In this document: piece after piece, positions 1-9,087 of the stretch
Numbering within the stretch: the stretch's first letter is position 1
Layout of the letters: the number at the start of each line of letters is the position of its first letter
Origin: Bin5 sp965207495
GTDB taxonomy: Bacteria > Chloroflexota > Anaerolineae > Caldilineales > Caldilineaceae
NCBI GenBank assembly: GCA_965207495.1
Contig: OZ242287.1
Coordinates: forward strand, 1,612,001-1,676,000
DNA: 64,000 nucleotides
Direction: 5' to 3'
Notes under the pieces: model-generated
What the model saw: only the letters and a program-made list of their open reading frames with translations
Database searches by the model: none
Told to the model about the DNA's origin: nothing
Position numbers and translations under genes: made by a program

Positions 1-137
1 TTCCTCCGTGTGTACCCTCACTACGGCGCAATCGGCCTTTACCGTGCGGTACTGAGCAGTGATCCACTGCCGTTCCGGCTCGTGCATGCGCGAGAGGCAT
101 ACTGTATCGAGTGCTGTAATCCTCATATGAATCCCTC

Positions 138-2063
138 TTACCAAGGCAACTTGTATGAAGGCTCGTTGACATACCGGGCCGTCTTGAAATCCAATTTTAT
201 TCGCGTCGCCGGCGGGAGTTCAACCTGCAAGTAGACGTCATCGACCGTAGCCTCCTCGGTCGCCTGCTCGACTTCAGGCGATTGGTACGCTGGCTGAGGG
301 CCCGGATAGACGCTCGTCCGCTTCGTGTACTGCACCGCCTCGAAACGGTGCTCGCCAAATCCGCCTGCCTGTAGCAACACAGTGCGTGACTCGTACGGAC
401 TCAGGTTCACCAGCTCCACCACTGTGCGATCGGCTTCCAGCCGCGATACCAGCGCGGCGACGTCCGGCGGCAAGCCCGGTCGCTTGCGTACTGCGTCGTA
501 ATACCGCAGCCGGCAGTGGAGCAGCCCGCCGTTGTAAATGATCTGCGGCGCGCCCAGCGTGAGCTGCACCAGTGCCTCCGTGATCACGGGGTTGAGCTGT
601 TGCCAGTGGTGGATGTATACCTGCGTCAGGTCTTCCTCATCCTCTCGGATTAACTCCAGTCGCCGGCAGACCTGCCCGTAGGTGGAGGCCAGTATCTGCT
701 CGGGATAGTCTGGGTTGTCTCCCGCCAGAAAACGCAGCCAGGGTTGTTCATGGCCGTTGTCCTCTTTGTTGCGGAAACCTTGAACGCGGCGCCAGTCGTA
801 CTTCTCCACGCTCCGCAACGCCTCGATCCGCTCCCAGTCGGCGGCATCCATCGTCATATTCCACACAGCCGCGGGGTAGACCGGCGACATGGGCTGATAG
901 TCGAACCAGCCTTCGTCGTTGTACCGGTAGGGGACGACAAAAATCCCTTCCTCATCGTCGTCGAGCTGGTCCACCCAGTGGCTCTTCAGGCTCATCGCTT
1001 CGCCGCGGGGATTGCGCATCTCGCCCAGATTCCAGATGGCGTCATACTGTTCGTTGGCCAGTTGCAGATACGCCTTGTCGCCGGTGAGCAGAAATGCATT
1101 GCCGCCGCTAACGGTCGCGGCCATGCCAATGTTGTAGTATCCGTGCGGCCAGCTCCAGCCGTAGAGACCGCCGTACCAACGACCATCCATATACTCGCCG
1201 ACCTCGCCGGAAAGCCCTACATTGTCCGGCAGCAGACCACCGTTGTCGGCGGCCCTGTTTCGCCACGCGTCCACGTAATCGACAATCCAATGCCGGTACT
1301 TCTCTTCGCCGGTGAGAAGAAAGGCGTTGGCAATCAGACTTGTTACCATCAAGTTGCCGACCACGTCCCCTTTGCCCATGCGTTCCTGCATCGCCTCGCC
1401 CATGCGGCGAGATAGGACTGGGTCCTTCAGGTCATCATATTCGCCCACGCCGGGAATGTCGGTGTACGGGAGGCCGTAGGTGCGCATACTGGCGCTCCAG
1501 CCGTAACTTGGTTCCGGGCTGTCGCTGAAGCCCCAACGCGGGCCGCCGCTGCCGTTGTGCGGGGCCCGGATCAGTTTGCGTTCCGGGTCATAGTTAAGCG
1601 CATCCGGGTTCTCGTTCAGGAACAGGCCGGCAAAGCGCGCAGCTCGCTCACGGTTACGCTCGTTGGTCGGATCGGCCAGACAAAGAAAATAGAAGTATAT
1701 GTAGCTCTCGCTCTGGTGGAACTGATCATAGCCCCGCTCATACTCGTCCAGCACCGGGCCAAGTTCCGTCAGCTGTTTCGTGATAGCGTCCCATTGGCGC
1801 TGCCCCTGTGTGAGCAGGTGATCGCCGCCTCCGATCAGGTAGTAAAGAGGCCAATTGTAAGAGCTCTCGTAGAAATCATCGGCGCCGTCGCGTGAGTTAC
1901 TCCACCTGTCGGCCCAGATCAGAGTCCCGTCAGGCCGTGTGTACTTCTCCAAAAAGGGATGTACGGACTGGTCCATCAGATCAAAAAGCGTCCGCTCCAG
2001 CACAGCCCAGGCGGGCGGTGCATCGAGAGGGACGCTGGCAGTGAGTGTAAGCACGAGGCTCAC
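138..2063 (-). CDS. Uncharacterised (alpha/alpha)-barrel-like enzyme of a sugar operon
   Basis: I do not recognise a named family. The 641-aa product has no obvious signal peptide and is rich in Trp, Tyr and Asp. It shows repeated helix-like blocks such as NAFLLTGEEKYRHWIVDYV and NAFLLTGDKAYLQLANEQYD, a spacing typical of alpha/alpha-toroid glycoside hydrolases and polysaccharide lyases. The C-terminal hundred or so residues look like a beta-rich accessory domain. It is the last gene of an operon with two sugar permeases and a solute-binding lipoprotein, so a role in breaking down the imported saccharide is likely by context. The listed start is GTG; an alternative GTG at 2054 is preceded by GAGAGGTGAG. 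A carbohydrate-active role is inferred only; no catalytic residues were identified. Confidence 0.75.
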   Translation of the reverse strand: MSLVLTLTASVPLDAPPAWAVLERTLFDLMDQSVHPFLEKYTRPDGTLIWADRWSNSRDGADDFYESSYNWPLYYLIGGGDHLLTQGQRQWDAITKQLTELGPVLDEYERGYDQFHQSESYIYFYFLCLADPTNERNRERAARFAGLFLNENPDALNYDPERKLIRAPHNGSGGPRWGFSDSPEPSYGWSASMRTYGLPYTDIPGVGEYDDLKDPVLSRRMGEAMQERMGKGDVVGNLMVTSLIANAFLLTGEEKYRHWIVDYVDAWRNRAADNGGLLPDNVGLSGEVGEYMDGRWYGGLYGWSWPHGYYNIGMAATVSGGNAFLLTGDKAYLQLANEQYDAIWNLGEMRNPRGEAMSLKSHWVDQLDDDEEGIFVVPYRYNDEGWFDYQPMSPVYPAAVWNMTMDAADWERIEALRSVEKYDWRRVQGFRNKEDNGHEQPWLRFLAGDNPDYPEQILASTYGQVCRRLELIREDEEDLTQVYIHHWQQLNPVITEALVQLTLGAPQIIYNGGLLHCRLRYYDAVRKRPGLPPDVAALVSRLEADRTVVELVNLSPYESRTVLLQAGGFGEHRFEAVQYTKRTSVYPGPQPAYQSPEVEQATEEATVDDVYLQVELPPATRIKLDFKTARYVNEPSYKLPW

Positions 2064-2098
2064 CTCTCTTGTGGGTGAGATTGTGGGTTGTCAGGTTC

Positions 2099-2172
2099 GG
2101 CCCGCCGGCAGTCCATCGGTGGCGGGCCACGTTCACCGCTGCACCCAGTATCATTTGGCGCAGCGGTGAACG
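2099..2172 (-). promoter_or_regulatory. Two stem-loops between binding-protein gene and enzyme gene
   Basis: The gap between the solute-binding protein gene and the downstream enzyme gene holds two perfect inverted repeats. One has 8-bp arms (GGCCCGCC at 2099-2106 with GGCGGGCC at 2121-2128). The other has 13-bp arms (2130-2142 with 2160-2172) around a 17-nt loop. No T-tract follows on the minus strand. Intercistronic hairpins at this place in ABC operons commonly protect the upstream mRNA or partly attenuate transcription, which would favour binding protein over the enzyme; that role is inference. Confidence 0.55.
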
Positions 2173-2216
2173 CAATCGGCGCTTACACGTATTCTTCAGT
2201 CGTGCAGCGCAAGGCG

Positions 2217-3758
2217 TTACCTTGGATTCTTTGCCCGCCACTCCTGCAGCTGGCGGTTTACTTCGTTGATGATGGTCTGCGCGCCGGCCTCGTTCAGCTT
2301 CTCAATGGCCTCAGCCGCACCATCCGCATACGCCACCCAACCATACTGGATAGGCAGAACAAATTCGTTGTAAACGGCCGATGTCTGAGCAATCTCAGTC
2401 TTGATCGGCTCGCGGTCCACCACGAAACCCAGAGCTTCCGATGGGAAGGCCGTGTCGTTCATCTCTTTGGTCGCTTCCCACGCACCTACCTGCTTTGCGT
2501 CCCGGTAGTAGGCATTGAACTGATTACCAAACATCCAGTCCGTGTTCGGATTGTAGGAGCTGGTGCTGCCGTCCACGCCTTCGGGATATCGCATCACCTG
2601 ATTGGCCTCATCCTCCCACACCCAGTGCACACCTTCGATGCCCCGCGAGAGAAGGTTATAGATATAAACGTTTGTGTTGAACTCCTCCAGAACCTCCATT
2701 GCTTTGCCCGGATTCTCGGAGGTGGAGCAGATTGCGTTCATCGTTGCAGTAGCGCCGGCGGTATCCAGAATCAGGGGGACTGTCAGGTTCTTGAGTAGGA
2801 ACTCGAAACCGTAGGCGTTCTGTGCCTCAACGTCGTTGCCCGGCTTTTCCACATGATAGCCCATGGCATATTGGCCCGCGCGGAATGCGGACTGAGCCTC
2901 ATCATTGGGCAGGGGCTCCAGGGGCATGTAGCCCTCATCAACCCAGCGCTTTGTCGTTTCGGCGGCCATCTGAAATTCCACCGTTTCCACCATATTTACG
3001 GCGGTCAGCGACTCGTCATCAGCTTTCATGCCGAGGAAGCCGATGCCGTCATCCAGAGGGTCGAAGCCGTAGTACTGCGAAAGGAAAAGACCCCGTCCCG
3101 GTGCGGCAACGAATACCGGCGTGATGCCCTCACCGTCGCGAACATCAGCCAACCAGGGCTCCATATCTTCCCACTTCGATACGGCATCCAGGTTGAGGCC
3201 GTACTTCTCGGCCAGGTCTTTGCGCGGATGGACGCCCCAGGGCTTCGGGAAAATCTGTTGGTTGATGACGCCATAGATCACGCCGTTGACGCGCGCTGCG
3301 TCCCAGGTCGTGGCCGGCATGCTGCCCCACAGGCCCGGTGCATGATTGAGCAGCAGATCGTCCAACGGTGCAAGCACACCATTGGCGACATTGTTGGCGT
3401 AGCTGTTGATCCAGGGCGCTGTGAATATGATGTCACACTCTTCACCCGCGGACAGACGTAACTGCATTTTGTCGTTGAACGCGCCGAAGTCAATTGGTTC
3501 CAGTGTAAGGTGAACGCCGATCTTTTCGTGAAGGATTTCATTCATCGCATCCTCCACCATCTGCAGGTCGGCCGGGATGCCGCGGCTGCCATAGGAATAG
3601 GTGATATTCACCAGTTCGTCAGAGGGCATCGGCGCGGCGGCCTCCTGCTGGCCATCTGCCGCAGCCGAACCCGCCGGCGCTGGGGCCGGGCAGGCCGTGA
3701 GTACCAGTGAGGCGACCAGCAGAACGCTGAGAACGGCCAAAACACGGTGTCGGGTCAT
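2217..3758 (-). CDS. Extracellular solute-binding lipoprotein (sugar ABC importer)
   Basis: This is the substrate-binding component of a carbohydrate ABC importer, anchored outside the membrane. The N-terminus has a basic start, a hydrophobic stretch and the lipobox LTAC with Cys23 as the lipidated residue, then an Ala/Pro/Gly-rich linker. The remaining 513-aa protein has the layout of family 1 solute-binding proteins of the LipO/YtcQ type, which pair with LplB/LplC permeases. A strong GAGGAG ribosome-binding site precedes the ATG. It lies 153 bp downstream of the LplC-type permease gene. No ATPase gene is present here, which is usual because a shared MsmK-like ATPase often serves these systems. 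Substrate is unknown; an oligosaccharide or uronide is plausible. Confidence 0.9.
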   Translation of the reverse strand: MTRHRVLAVLSVLLVASLVLTACPAPAPAGSAAADGQQEAAAPMPSDELVNITYSYGSRGIPADLQMVEDAMNEILHEKIGVHLTLEPIDFGAFNDKMQLRLSAGEECDIIFTAPWINSYANNVANGVLAPLDDLLLNHAPGLWGSMPATTWDAARVNGVIYGVINQQIFPKPWGVHPRKDLAEKYGLNLDAVSKWEDMEPWLADVRDGEGITPVFVAAPGRGLFLSQYYGFDPLDDGIGFLGMKADDESLTAVNMVETVEFQMAAETTKRWVDEGYMPLEPLPNDEAQSAFRAGQYAMGYHVEKPGNDVEAQNAYGFEFLLKNLTVPLILDTAGATATMNAICSTSENPGKAMEVLEEFNTNVYIYNLLSRGIEGVHWVWEDEANQVMRYPEGVDGSTSSYNPNTDWMFGNQFNAYYRDAKQVGAWEATKEMNDTAFPSEALGFVVDREPIKTEIAQTSAVYNEFVLPIQYGWVAYADGAAEAIEKLNEAGAQTIINEVNRQLQEWRAKNPR

Positions 3759-3911
3759 TTGTTTCTTCTCCTCTTAAGTGAACAGTCTGTTGAATGATCT
3801 ACGCAAGATTGTGTTTTATGGTCAACGGAGAGGGTTTCTTTCCGTCATCGCATCGCAACTTTGATCGTTCATCCGCGCAAACAGGTTGTGTCGGCTTCGC
3901 CACAAGCAACA

Positions 3912-4820
3912 CTAACCCTTCAATCCACCGATAGTGATGCCGCGGACGAAGTATTTTTGCAGGAGCAGGAATGTAAAAAGCGCTGGGCCGAATGCCAATA
4001 CCGCCATCGCCATGCGCGCCGAAAGAGTCGGGATCGGCATCCCGGTAGTCTGCGGATTAGCAGCCATGAAGTTGATATTGGCCATCAGTACGTACAGCAG
4101 ATACTGGAGGGGATACATCGAGCTGTCGTCAATGAAAAGCAACGCCAGAAACCAATCATTCCAGTAGCGCAGCACAAAGAAGAGTCCAATCGTAGCCAGC
4201 ACCGGCTTGGAGAGCGGCACGACGATCTGAAAGAAAACCCGCCACTCGCCGGCGCCGTCAATTCGGGCTGCATCCAGGAGCTCCGTCGGCAGTTGGGCGA
4301 AGGAGGTCCGTATAATCAGCACATACCAGGCTGTGACCATATACGGCAATATCAAGACAAAAATGTTGTCCTTCAGGCCCAGATAACGCGTTACAAGAAT
4401 GTAGAAAGGGACCATGCCGCCGTTGAAAAGCAGCGTAAAGAAGACATAAAACGAAAGCGGCCCGCGAAGGCGGAAATCTTTGCGTGCCAGCGGCCAGGCC
4501 AGCAGCGAGCAGACCAGAAGCCCGGCGATGGTGCCGAAAGCGGTTACAAATGCTGTTACCGCATATGACCGCAGAATTTGCCCCGGCTGCTGCAGGATGT
4601 ACTCGTATGCAAACGTGGTATAGCCGACCGGCAGTAGCTTGTAGCCCTCTTTGGCCAAGCGCAGTTCGTCGGAAAGCGAAATGCTGACGACAAGTACCAA
4701 TGGTATCAGGCAGGTAAGCCCGACAACTGTCAACACGGCATGCACCGCGAACCTGCCCAAAAAGGCTTGTAGCCGGTAACGGTTCATCTGGGTTGGCTGG
4801 CGGCTGGTCGTAACTGTCAT
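3912..4820 (-). CDS. Carbohydrate ABC transporter permease, LplC/MalG type
   Basis: This is an inner-membrane permease half of the sugar importer. The 302-aa protein has six hydrophobic segments and the cytoplasmic EAA-type loop near residues 190-210 (ELLDAARIDGAGEWRVFFQIV followed by LSKP), which docks the ATPase. The C-terminus ends KYFVRGITIGGLKG, the standard ending of MalG-like permeases. It follows the LplB-type gene after 26 bp; that gap contains a 14-bp tandem duplication. The start is ATG with a weak AGGAT upstream, so translation may depend partly on its neighbour. Confidence 0.93.
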   Translation of the reverse strand: MTVTTSRQPTQMNRYRLQAFLGRFAVHAVLTVVGLTCLIPLVLVVSISLSDELRLAKEGYKLLPVGYTTFAYEYILQQPGQILRSYAVTAFVTAFGTIAGLLVCSLLAWPLARKDFRLRGPLSFYVFFTLLFNGGMVPFYILVTRYLGLKDNIFVLILPYMVTAWYVLIIRTSFAQLPTELLDAARIDGAGEWRVFFQIVVPLSKPVLATIGLFFVLRYWNDWFLALLFIDDSSMYPLQYLLYVLMANINFMAANPQTTGMPIPTLSARMAMAVLAFGPALFTFLLLQKYFVRGITIGGLKG

Positions 4821-4830
4821 GGCAGCGGCA

Positions 4831-4858
4831 TCCTAGTACAAGGCTCCTAGTACAAGGC
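4831..4858. repeat. 14-bp perfect tandem duplication at the lplB/lplC-type junction
   Basis: TCCTAGTACAAGGC occurs twice head to tail (4831-4844 and 4845-4858). The unit covers the last codons and stop of the upstream permease (Ala-Leu-Tyr-stop) and widens the gap to the next start from 12 to 26 bp. It does not alter either protein. Confidence 0.95.
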
Positions 4859-5860
4859 GTAGTCCTCATTGAACCGGCGAACAACCCAATTTGCGCCCAC
4901 TACGAGCAAGAATCCGACAAATGACTGGTAAAAGCCGGCCGCCGCTGCCATGCTGATCTCGCCCAACTCTACCAGAGACCGGTAAACAAAAGTGTCGATG
5001 ACGTCAGTCGTGGAGTAGAGCAGCGGATTGTCTCTGGGCAAAAAGAAAAACAGCCCGAAATCGGCGTGAAAAATGCGCCCAATCGCCAGCAGTGTCAGAA
5101 TTATGATCATGGGGTAGAGCATCGGCAAGGTAATAAAGCGAATCTGTTGCAGTTTGCCCGCACCGTCGATTTTGGCTGCTTCGAACAGCTCCGGCGAAAT
5201 GCCGAGGATCCCGGCCAGATAGATGATGCTGCTGAAACCAATACCGTTCCACAGATTGGCAAGCGTCAGAATAACCGGCCAGAATTCCGGCGAACGGTAC
5301 CAGGCGATTCGATCCAGTTCCAGAGCGTCCACCCATTGGTTGATCAGCCCGGTCTGGCCATTGAGAAAAGCAAACACGAAATAGCTGACAATCACCCAGG
5401 AAATGAAGTAGGGGAAAAACAGCATCGTCTGATAGTACTTGCTCATACGGCTGCGGTAGGCTTCATTCATCAGAATGGCAACAGCCAGCGCGCAGATCGT
5501 GATTGTGCTGATGAAAAGAAGATTCATCAACAGTGTATTGCGCGTGATCCGGAACGCAGCGTCCGTCCCGAAGAGAAAACGGAAATTCTGAAAGCCGACC
5601 CATTCGCTGCCCAGGATTCCCAAATTGAAGCGATAGTCCTTGAAGGCAATGACAATGCCTATCATAGGCAGGTAGGCGAAAACGAAGAGCAGGACGATAC
5701 CCGGAAGCGACATCGAGAGCAACGAAAGATTCGTTTTGAACTCCCGCTGGTTTCCGAATAGTCGATACAAGAAGGGCTCAGTCGTTGAGGCCGGTTCTTT
5801 TGACTGCTGCGGGTCGGACGCCGAGGAGGCCTGACTGTCCAACTGTTTCTCGTTGATCAC
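4847..5860 (-). CDS. Carbohydrate ABC transporter permease, LplB type
   Basis: This is the first gene of the sugar importer operon and encodes the second permease half. The 337-aa protein has a charged 45-residue cytoplasmic N-terminus, six membrane spans and the EAA loop (FEAAKIDGAGKLQQIRFITLP). The long N-terminus and a motif such as FKDYRFNLGILGSEWVGFQNF are typical of LplB/YtcP-type partners. The start is GTG at 5860, preceded by AGGAAAGAG at good spacing. A candidate promoter lies about 160 bp upstream. The heterodimer with the LplC-type permease forms the channel. Confidence 0.93.
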   Translation of the reverse strand: MINEKQLDSQASSASDPQQSKEPASTTEPFLYRLFGNQREFKTNLSLLSMSLPGIVLLFVFAYLPMIGIVIAFKDYRFNLGILGSEWVGFQNFRFLFGTDAAFRITRNTLLMNLLFISTITICALAVAILMNEAYRSRMSKYYQTMLFFPYFISWVIVSYFVFAFLNGQTGLINQWVDALELDRIAWYRSPEFWPVILTLANLWNGIGFSSIIYLAGILGISPELFEAAKIDGAGKLQQIRFITLPMLYPMIIILTLLAIGRIFHADFGLFFFLPRDNPLLYSTTDVIDTFVYRSLVELGEISMAAAAGFYQSFVGFLLVVGANWVVRRFNEDYALY

Positions 5861-6020
5861 TGAACTCTTTCCTGCACTTACCGGGGAATACGTAACTCAA
5901 GGGCTATTGGCGGTAGCCGTTACAAAAGCTGAGTCGTAACCTGTTGGCTGAATTGGTTAGTGGGCCCGTGATCCCGCCGTGACTGCACGGTTGAACCACC
6001 TGGCTGGAGGAACCGATGCT

Positions 6021-6049
6021 AGGCTACACGACGCCCCCCCTATTGTCAA
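6021..6049 (-). promoter_or_regulatory. Candidate promoter for the sugar ABC operon
   Basis: On the minus strand TTGACA (6049-6044) is followed after 17 bp by TAGCCT (6026-6021). The -35 box is perfect, while the -10 keeps only the key first, second and last bases. It would give a leader of about 150 nt before the GTG at 5860. The 295-bp intergenic region is shared with the divergent peptidase gene, so regulation could be joint. Confidence 0.4.
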
Positions 6050-6093
6050 ATTTTTCACCACCCTCAAAAATAGGGCATCAAACATTGATACTT

Positions 6094-6099
6094 TATAAT
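6094..6099 (+). promoter_or_regulatory. Candidate -10 box for the S9 peptidase gene
   Basis: TATAAT stands 57 bp upstream of the peptidase start in an AT-rich patch. I see no convincing -35 box at 16-18 bp, so this is a partial promoter call. Confidence 0.35.
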
Positions 6100-6155
6100 G
6101 GGCTGCCAGTACCCCCTAGACGCAGCTCATTACAAGTGCAGTTGAGGAAATTCCT

Positions 6156-8306
6156 ATGTCAGTTAAGACTGACGAGTACGTCGCTATGCCGCAAACAACA
6201 GCAGCTCTTTCGCCTCCGGTGGCGCAGGTCCAGCCCGTTACCCATCGCAATCACGGCGACGAACGCGTCGATAATTACCACTGGTTGCGGGAGCGCGACA
6301 ACCCAGCCGTTCTGGCCTATCTCGAAGCCGAGAACAGTTATACAGAAGCGATGCTGGCCCATACAGAGGCCCTGCAGGAAACCCTCTACGACGAAATGAA
6401 GAGCCGCATCAAGGAGACTGATGAATCTGTGCCCGTTGCTCACGGCGGATACTTCTACTACTACCGCGAAGAGAAGGGCAAGCAGTATCGCATCTATTGC
6501 CGCAAGAAAGGCAGTCTGAACGCCAACGAACAGGTGTTGATTGACCTCAACCTCGAGGCTGAAGGACGCGACTACCTGCGCATGGGCAACTTCTCGGTAA
6601 GCCCCGATCATTCACTTCTTGCCTTTGCCCTTGATACTGATGGGTCGGAAACATACACGTTACAGGTCAAGGACCTGACAACCGGTGACCTGCTGCCGGA
6701 CAGGATTGAGAACACCTACTACGGGCTAGAATGGGGTAATGACAATCGCACCCTCTACTACACCACGCTTGACCCCGCTCTTCGGCCCTATAAACTGCAC
6801 CGCCACCGCTTGGGCGATGCCGTCTCCGGTGACGAGGTCCTTTACCATGAGGCAGATGAACGCTTCTTTTTGAGGCTTTACAAGGCCAAGAGCGAGCGTT
6901 ACATTTTTTGCGCCCTGGGGAGCGCTGTAACCTCCGAGGTCCATGCCATCGACGCCGACCACAGCGACGGGCAGCCCATTTTGGTGCAGCCGCGCGTGCA
7001 GGATATGGAGTACTTCGTCACCCACCATCGCAGTCGGACCGGGGGAGAGAGTTTTCTCATTCTTACAAATTGGGAGGCGGATAATTTCCGGGTGATGGCT
7101 GCACCGGTTGACAGACCTGCCAGAGAAAACTGGCAAGAGCTGATACCGCATTCTCCCGAGGTCATGTTGGACCACATCGAACCGTTTCAGGACTTCCTGG
7201 TTGTCTGGGAGCGGGAGAACGGCCTAACGCACATCCGTATTCAGGACCTGCACACCGGGGCCTTTTTCAGGGGCGAAGACTCTTCCTTCCACCGTGTCGA
7301 ACAGGTGGAGCCGGTCTATACAGTCTTCCACGGCGAGAATCCTGAATTCAACAGTCAGGTTTTGCGCTATCGCTACACGTCTCTCGTCTCCCCGCCAACG
7401 ATCTTCGACTATGATGTGAAAGATCGCGTCCGCACGCTGCGCAAACAGGACGAAGTGAAAGGCTATGATCCTGCGGCCTACACGACCGAGCGCGTCTGGG
7501 CGTCTGCGGTCGACGGGGTCAGAGTCCCGGTTTCACTCGTCTATCCGGCTGATCTGAAAAGGGACGGCCAGAACCCCTGCCTACTGATCGGCTATGGGTC
7601 CTATGGAATGAGCTACGATCCCCACTTCAGCAGCAACCTTGTGAGTCTGCTGCAACGGGGCTTCGTAGTCGCCTACGCCCATATACGCGGCGGCGGGGAG
7701 TTGGGAAGACACTGGAAAGAAGACGGCAAATATCTCAAAAAGAAGAACACCTTCACCGACTTCATCGCCTGCGCAGAGGCAATCATCGATAGCAGCTACA
7801 CATCTCCAGGGCGCCTGGTGATCAGCGGTCGCAGCGCCGGCGGCCTGCTGATGGGTGCGGTAGCCAACATGCGGCCCGATCTGTTCGCTGGGGTCGTCGC
7901 CGGTGTTCCCTTTGTCGATGTCGTAAACACGATGCTCGACGCCAGCATCCCCTTGACGGTCATCGAATGGGAGGAATGGGGCAACCCGGCCGATCCGGAA
8001 TACTATCGCTATATGAAAAGCTATTCGCCTTATGACAACGTAGAGGCCAAGGATTATCCGGCCATTCTGGCCACTGCCGGCCTCAACGATCCGAGAGTGC
8101 AATATTGGGAGCCAGCCAAGTGGGTGGCCAAGCTACGGGTTGACAAGACCGACGACAATCCGCTATTACTCAAAACCGAGATGGGGGCCGGTCACTTCAG
8201 TAAGTCCGGCCGCTACGACTATCTAGAGGAGGTTGCCTTGGAGTACGCTTTCATTCTAGACACCGCTGATTCTGTCTCTTTGAGTGATGGGAGCAGTGGA
8301 CGATGA
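6156..8306 (+). CDS. ptrB: S9A prolyl oligopeptidase family serine peptidase (oligopeptidase B-like)
   Basis: This cytosolic serine peptidase should cleave oligopeptides, probably after basic residues as oligopeptidase B does. The 716-aa protein has an N-terminal seven-bladed beta-propeller region (about residues 80-420) and a C-terminal alpha/beta-hydrolase domain. The nucleophile motif GRSAGG gives Ser560; Asp645 (LNDPRVQYWEP) and His680 (GAGHFS) complete the triad at normal spacing. The length matches the family. A TGAGGA site precedes the chosen ATG, though an in-frame ATG ten codons later would also suit. The next gene overlaps its stop by ATGA, so the two are translationally coupled. 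Oligopeptidase B versus prolyl oligopeptidase specificity is not settled by eye. Confidence 0.92.
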   Translation: MSVKTDEYVAMPQTTAALSPPVAQVQPVTHRNHGDERVDNYHWLRERDNPAVLAYLEAENSYTEAMLAHTEALQETLYDEMKSRIKETDESVPVAHGGYFYYYREEKGKQYRIYCRKKGSLNANEQVLIDLNLEAEGRDYLRMGNFSVSPDHSLLAFALDTDGSETYTLQVKDLTTGDLLPDRIENTYYGLEWGNDNRTLYYTTLDPALRPYKLHRHRLGDAVSGDEVLYHEADERFFLRLYKAKSERYIFCALGSAVTSEVHAIDADHSDGQPILVQPRVQDMEYFVTHHRSRTGGESFLILTNWEADNFRVMAAPVDRPARENWQELIPHSPEVMLDHIEPFQDFLVVWERENGLTHIRIQDLHTGAFFRGEDSSFHRVEQVEPVYTVFHGENPEFNSQVLRYRYTSLVSPPTIFDYDVKDRVRTLRKQDEVKGYDPAAYTTERVWASAVDGVRVPVSLVYPADLKRDGQNPCLLIGYGSYGMSYDPHFSSNLVSLLQRGFVVAYAHIRGGGELGRHWKEDGKYLKKKNTFTDFIACAEAIIDSSYTSPGRLVISGRSAGGLLMGAVANMRPDLFAGVVAGVPFVDVVNTMLDASIPLTVIEWEEWGNPADPEYYRYMKSYSPYDNVEAKDYPAILATAGLNDPRVQYWEPAKWVAKLRVDKTDDNPLLLKTEMGAGHFSKSGRYDYLEEVALEYAFILDTADSVSLSDGSSGR

Positions 8307-9031
8307 TTAAGCTGATCGATAGAGAGTTCGTGCGAATTTGTTCCTATGCTTTCCCTACGGATTCTCCCTTGCCGCAGTTGTCGAAATCCCTGCCGCAGAC
8401 CCTGCAGCGCAAAATGCCCAGCCTTGAGGTAGATGCCGATGATCTGGTGACCCTTCGCTTCCATCTGCGAAGCCGGGTCGCTTGTATCCAAACACGGGAC
8501 GGTGTCGTAGCCTGGCAAGTTGGCGAGCGCTGCAAACTACAGATCAGTTATCGCCAAGTTTCTCAGCAACCGCACCGGGAACTTTCTCCTTCCGAACGGG
8601 CTGTCGGAATTTCAAACTGGGACGCCGTTTCACCTTCGAGTGACGGACAGAGGGAAACAGAGGGATCCCGATTTGGAGAAGAGCAGGGGGAGCACAGTTT
8701 TGGCCAGAGCATTATGGATTCTCCTGTACTCGGAGGAGAGTTCGATTCGTACCCTGTAGTTCAAAACGGCGGCCCCGCCCACCCGCACTCTCAAAATGGC
8801 AGCAATGGCGCCTTCGTCGACTTCGTCTCCCAGGAGACCGAAGGCAACGGCTCAGGAGACCAGGCACGGCGCGGATATGTCCGTCTTGAGTTGCTGGATG
8901 GTGAGTCCGAAGAACCGCATACTATTCTGAGTGCCGACACCTACAGCCTCGCTGTCCTCGGGCGCTTCCGCCTGCTGACCGAATCGTTGGCGGGTTGGAT
9001 GCGGGCGGAAGCAGTCGTAATCAATAGCTAG
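8303..9031 (+). CDS. Hypothetical protein with a low-complexity middle
   Basis: I do not recognise this protein. It starts in an ATGA overlap with the peptidase stop, which supports translation. The N-terminal 90 residues and the last 50 or so look like folded, beta-rich sequence (VRLELLDGESEEPHTILSADTY). The middle, about residues 95-185, is low complexity with many Gly, Ser, Glu, Gln and Asn and looks disordered. There is no signal peptide or membrane span. It could be an accessory or substrate-binding partner of the peptidase, but nothing in the sequence shows this. Confidence 0.55.
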   Translation: MIKLIDREFVRICSYAFPTDSPLPQLSKSLPQTLQRKMPSLEVDADDLVTLRFHLRSRVACIQTRDGVVAWQVGERCKLQISYRQVSQQPHRELSPSERAVGISNWDAVSPSSDGQRETEGSRFGEEQGEHSFGQSIMDSPVLGGEFDSYPVVQNGGPAHPHSQNGSNGAFVDFVSQETEGNGSGDQARRGYVRLELLDGESEEPHTILSADTYSLAVLGRFRLLTESLAGWMRAEAVVINS

Positions 9032-9087
9032 TCTGGGCGGCGAAATCTACGCTACCAACCCAGATCCACTGCAGTTTGAGGACAAAC

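Noticed and set aside
1..137. Short plus-strand frame at the window start
   Set aside because: It overlaps the end of the sugar-operon enzyme gene, is compositionally odd and has no motif; the first 137 bp show no supported feature.
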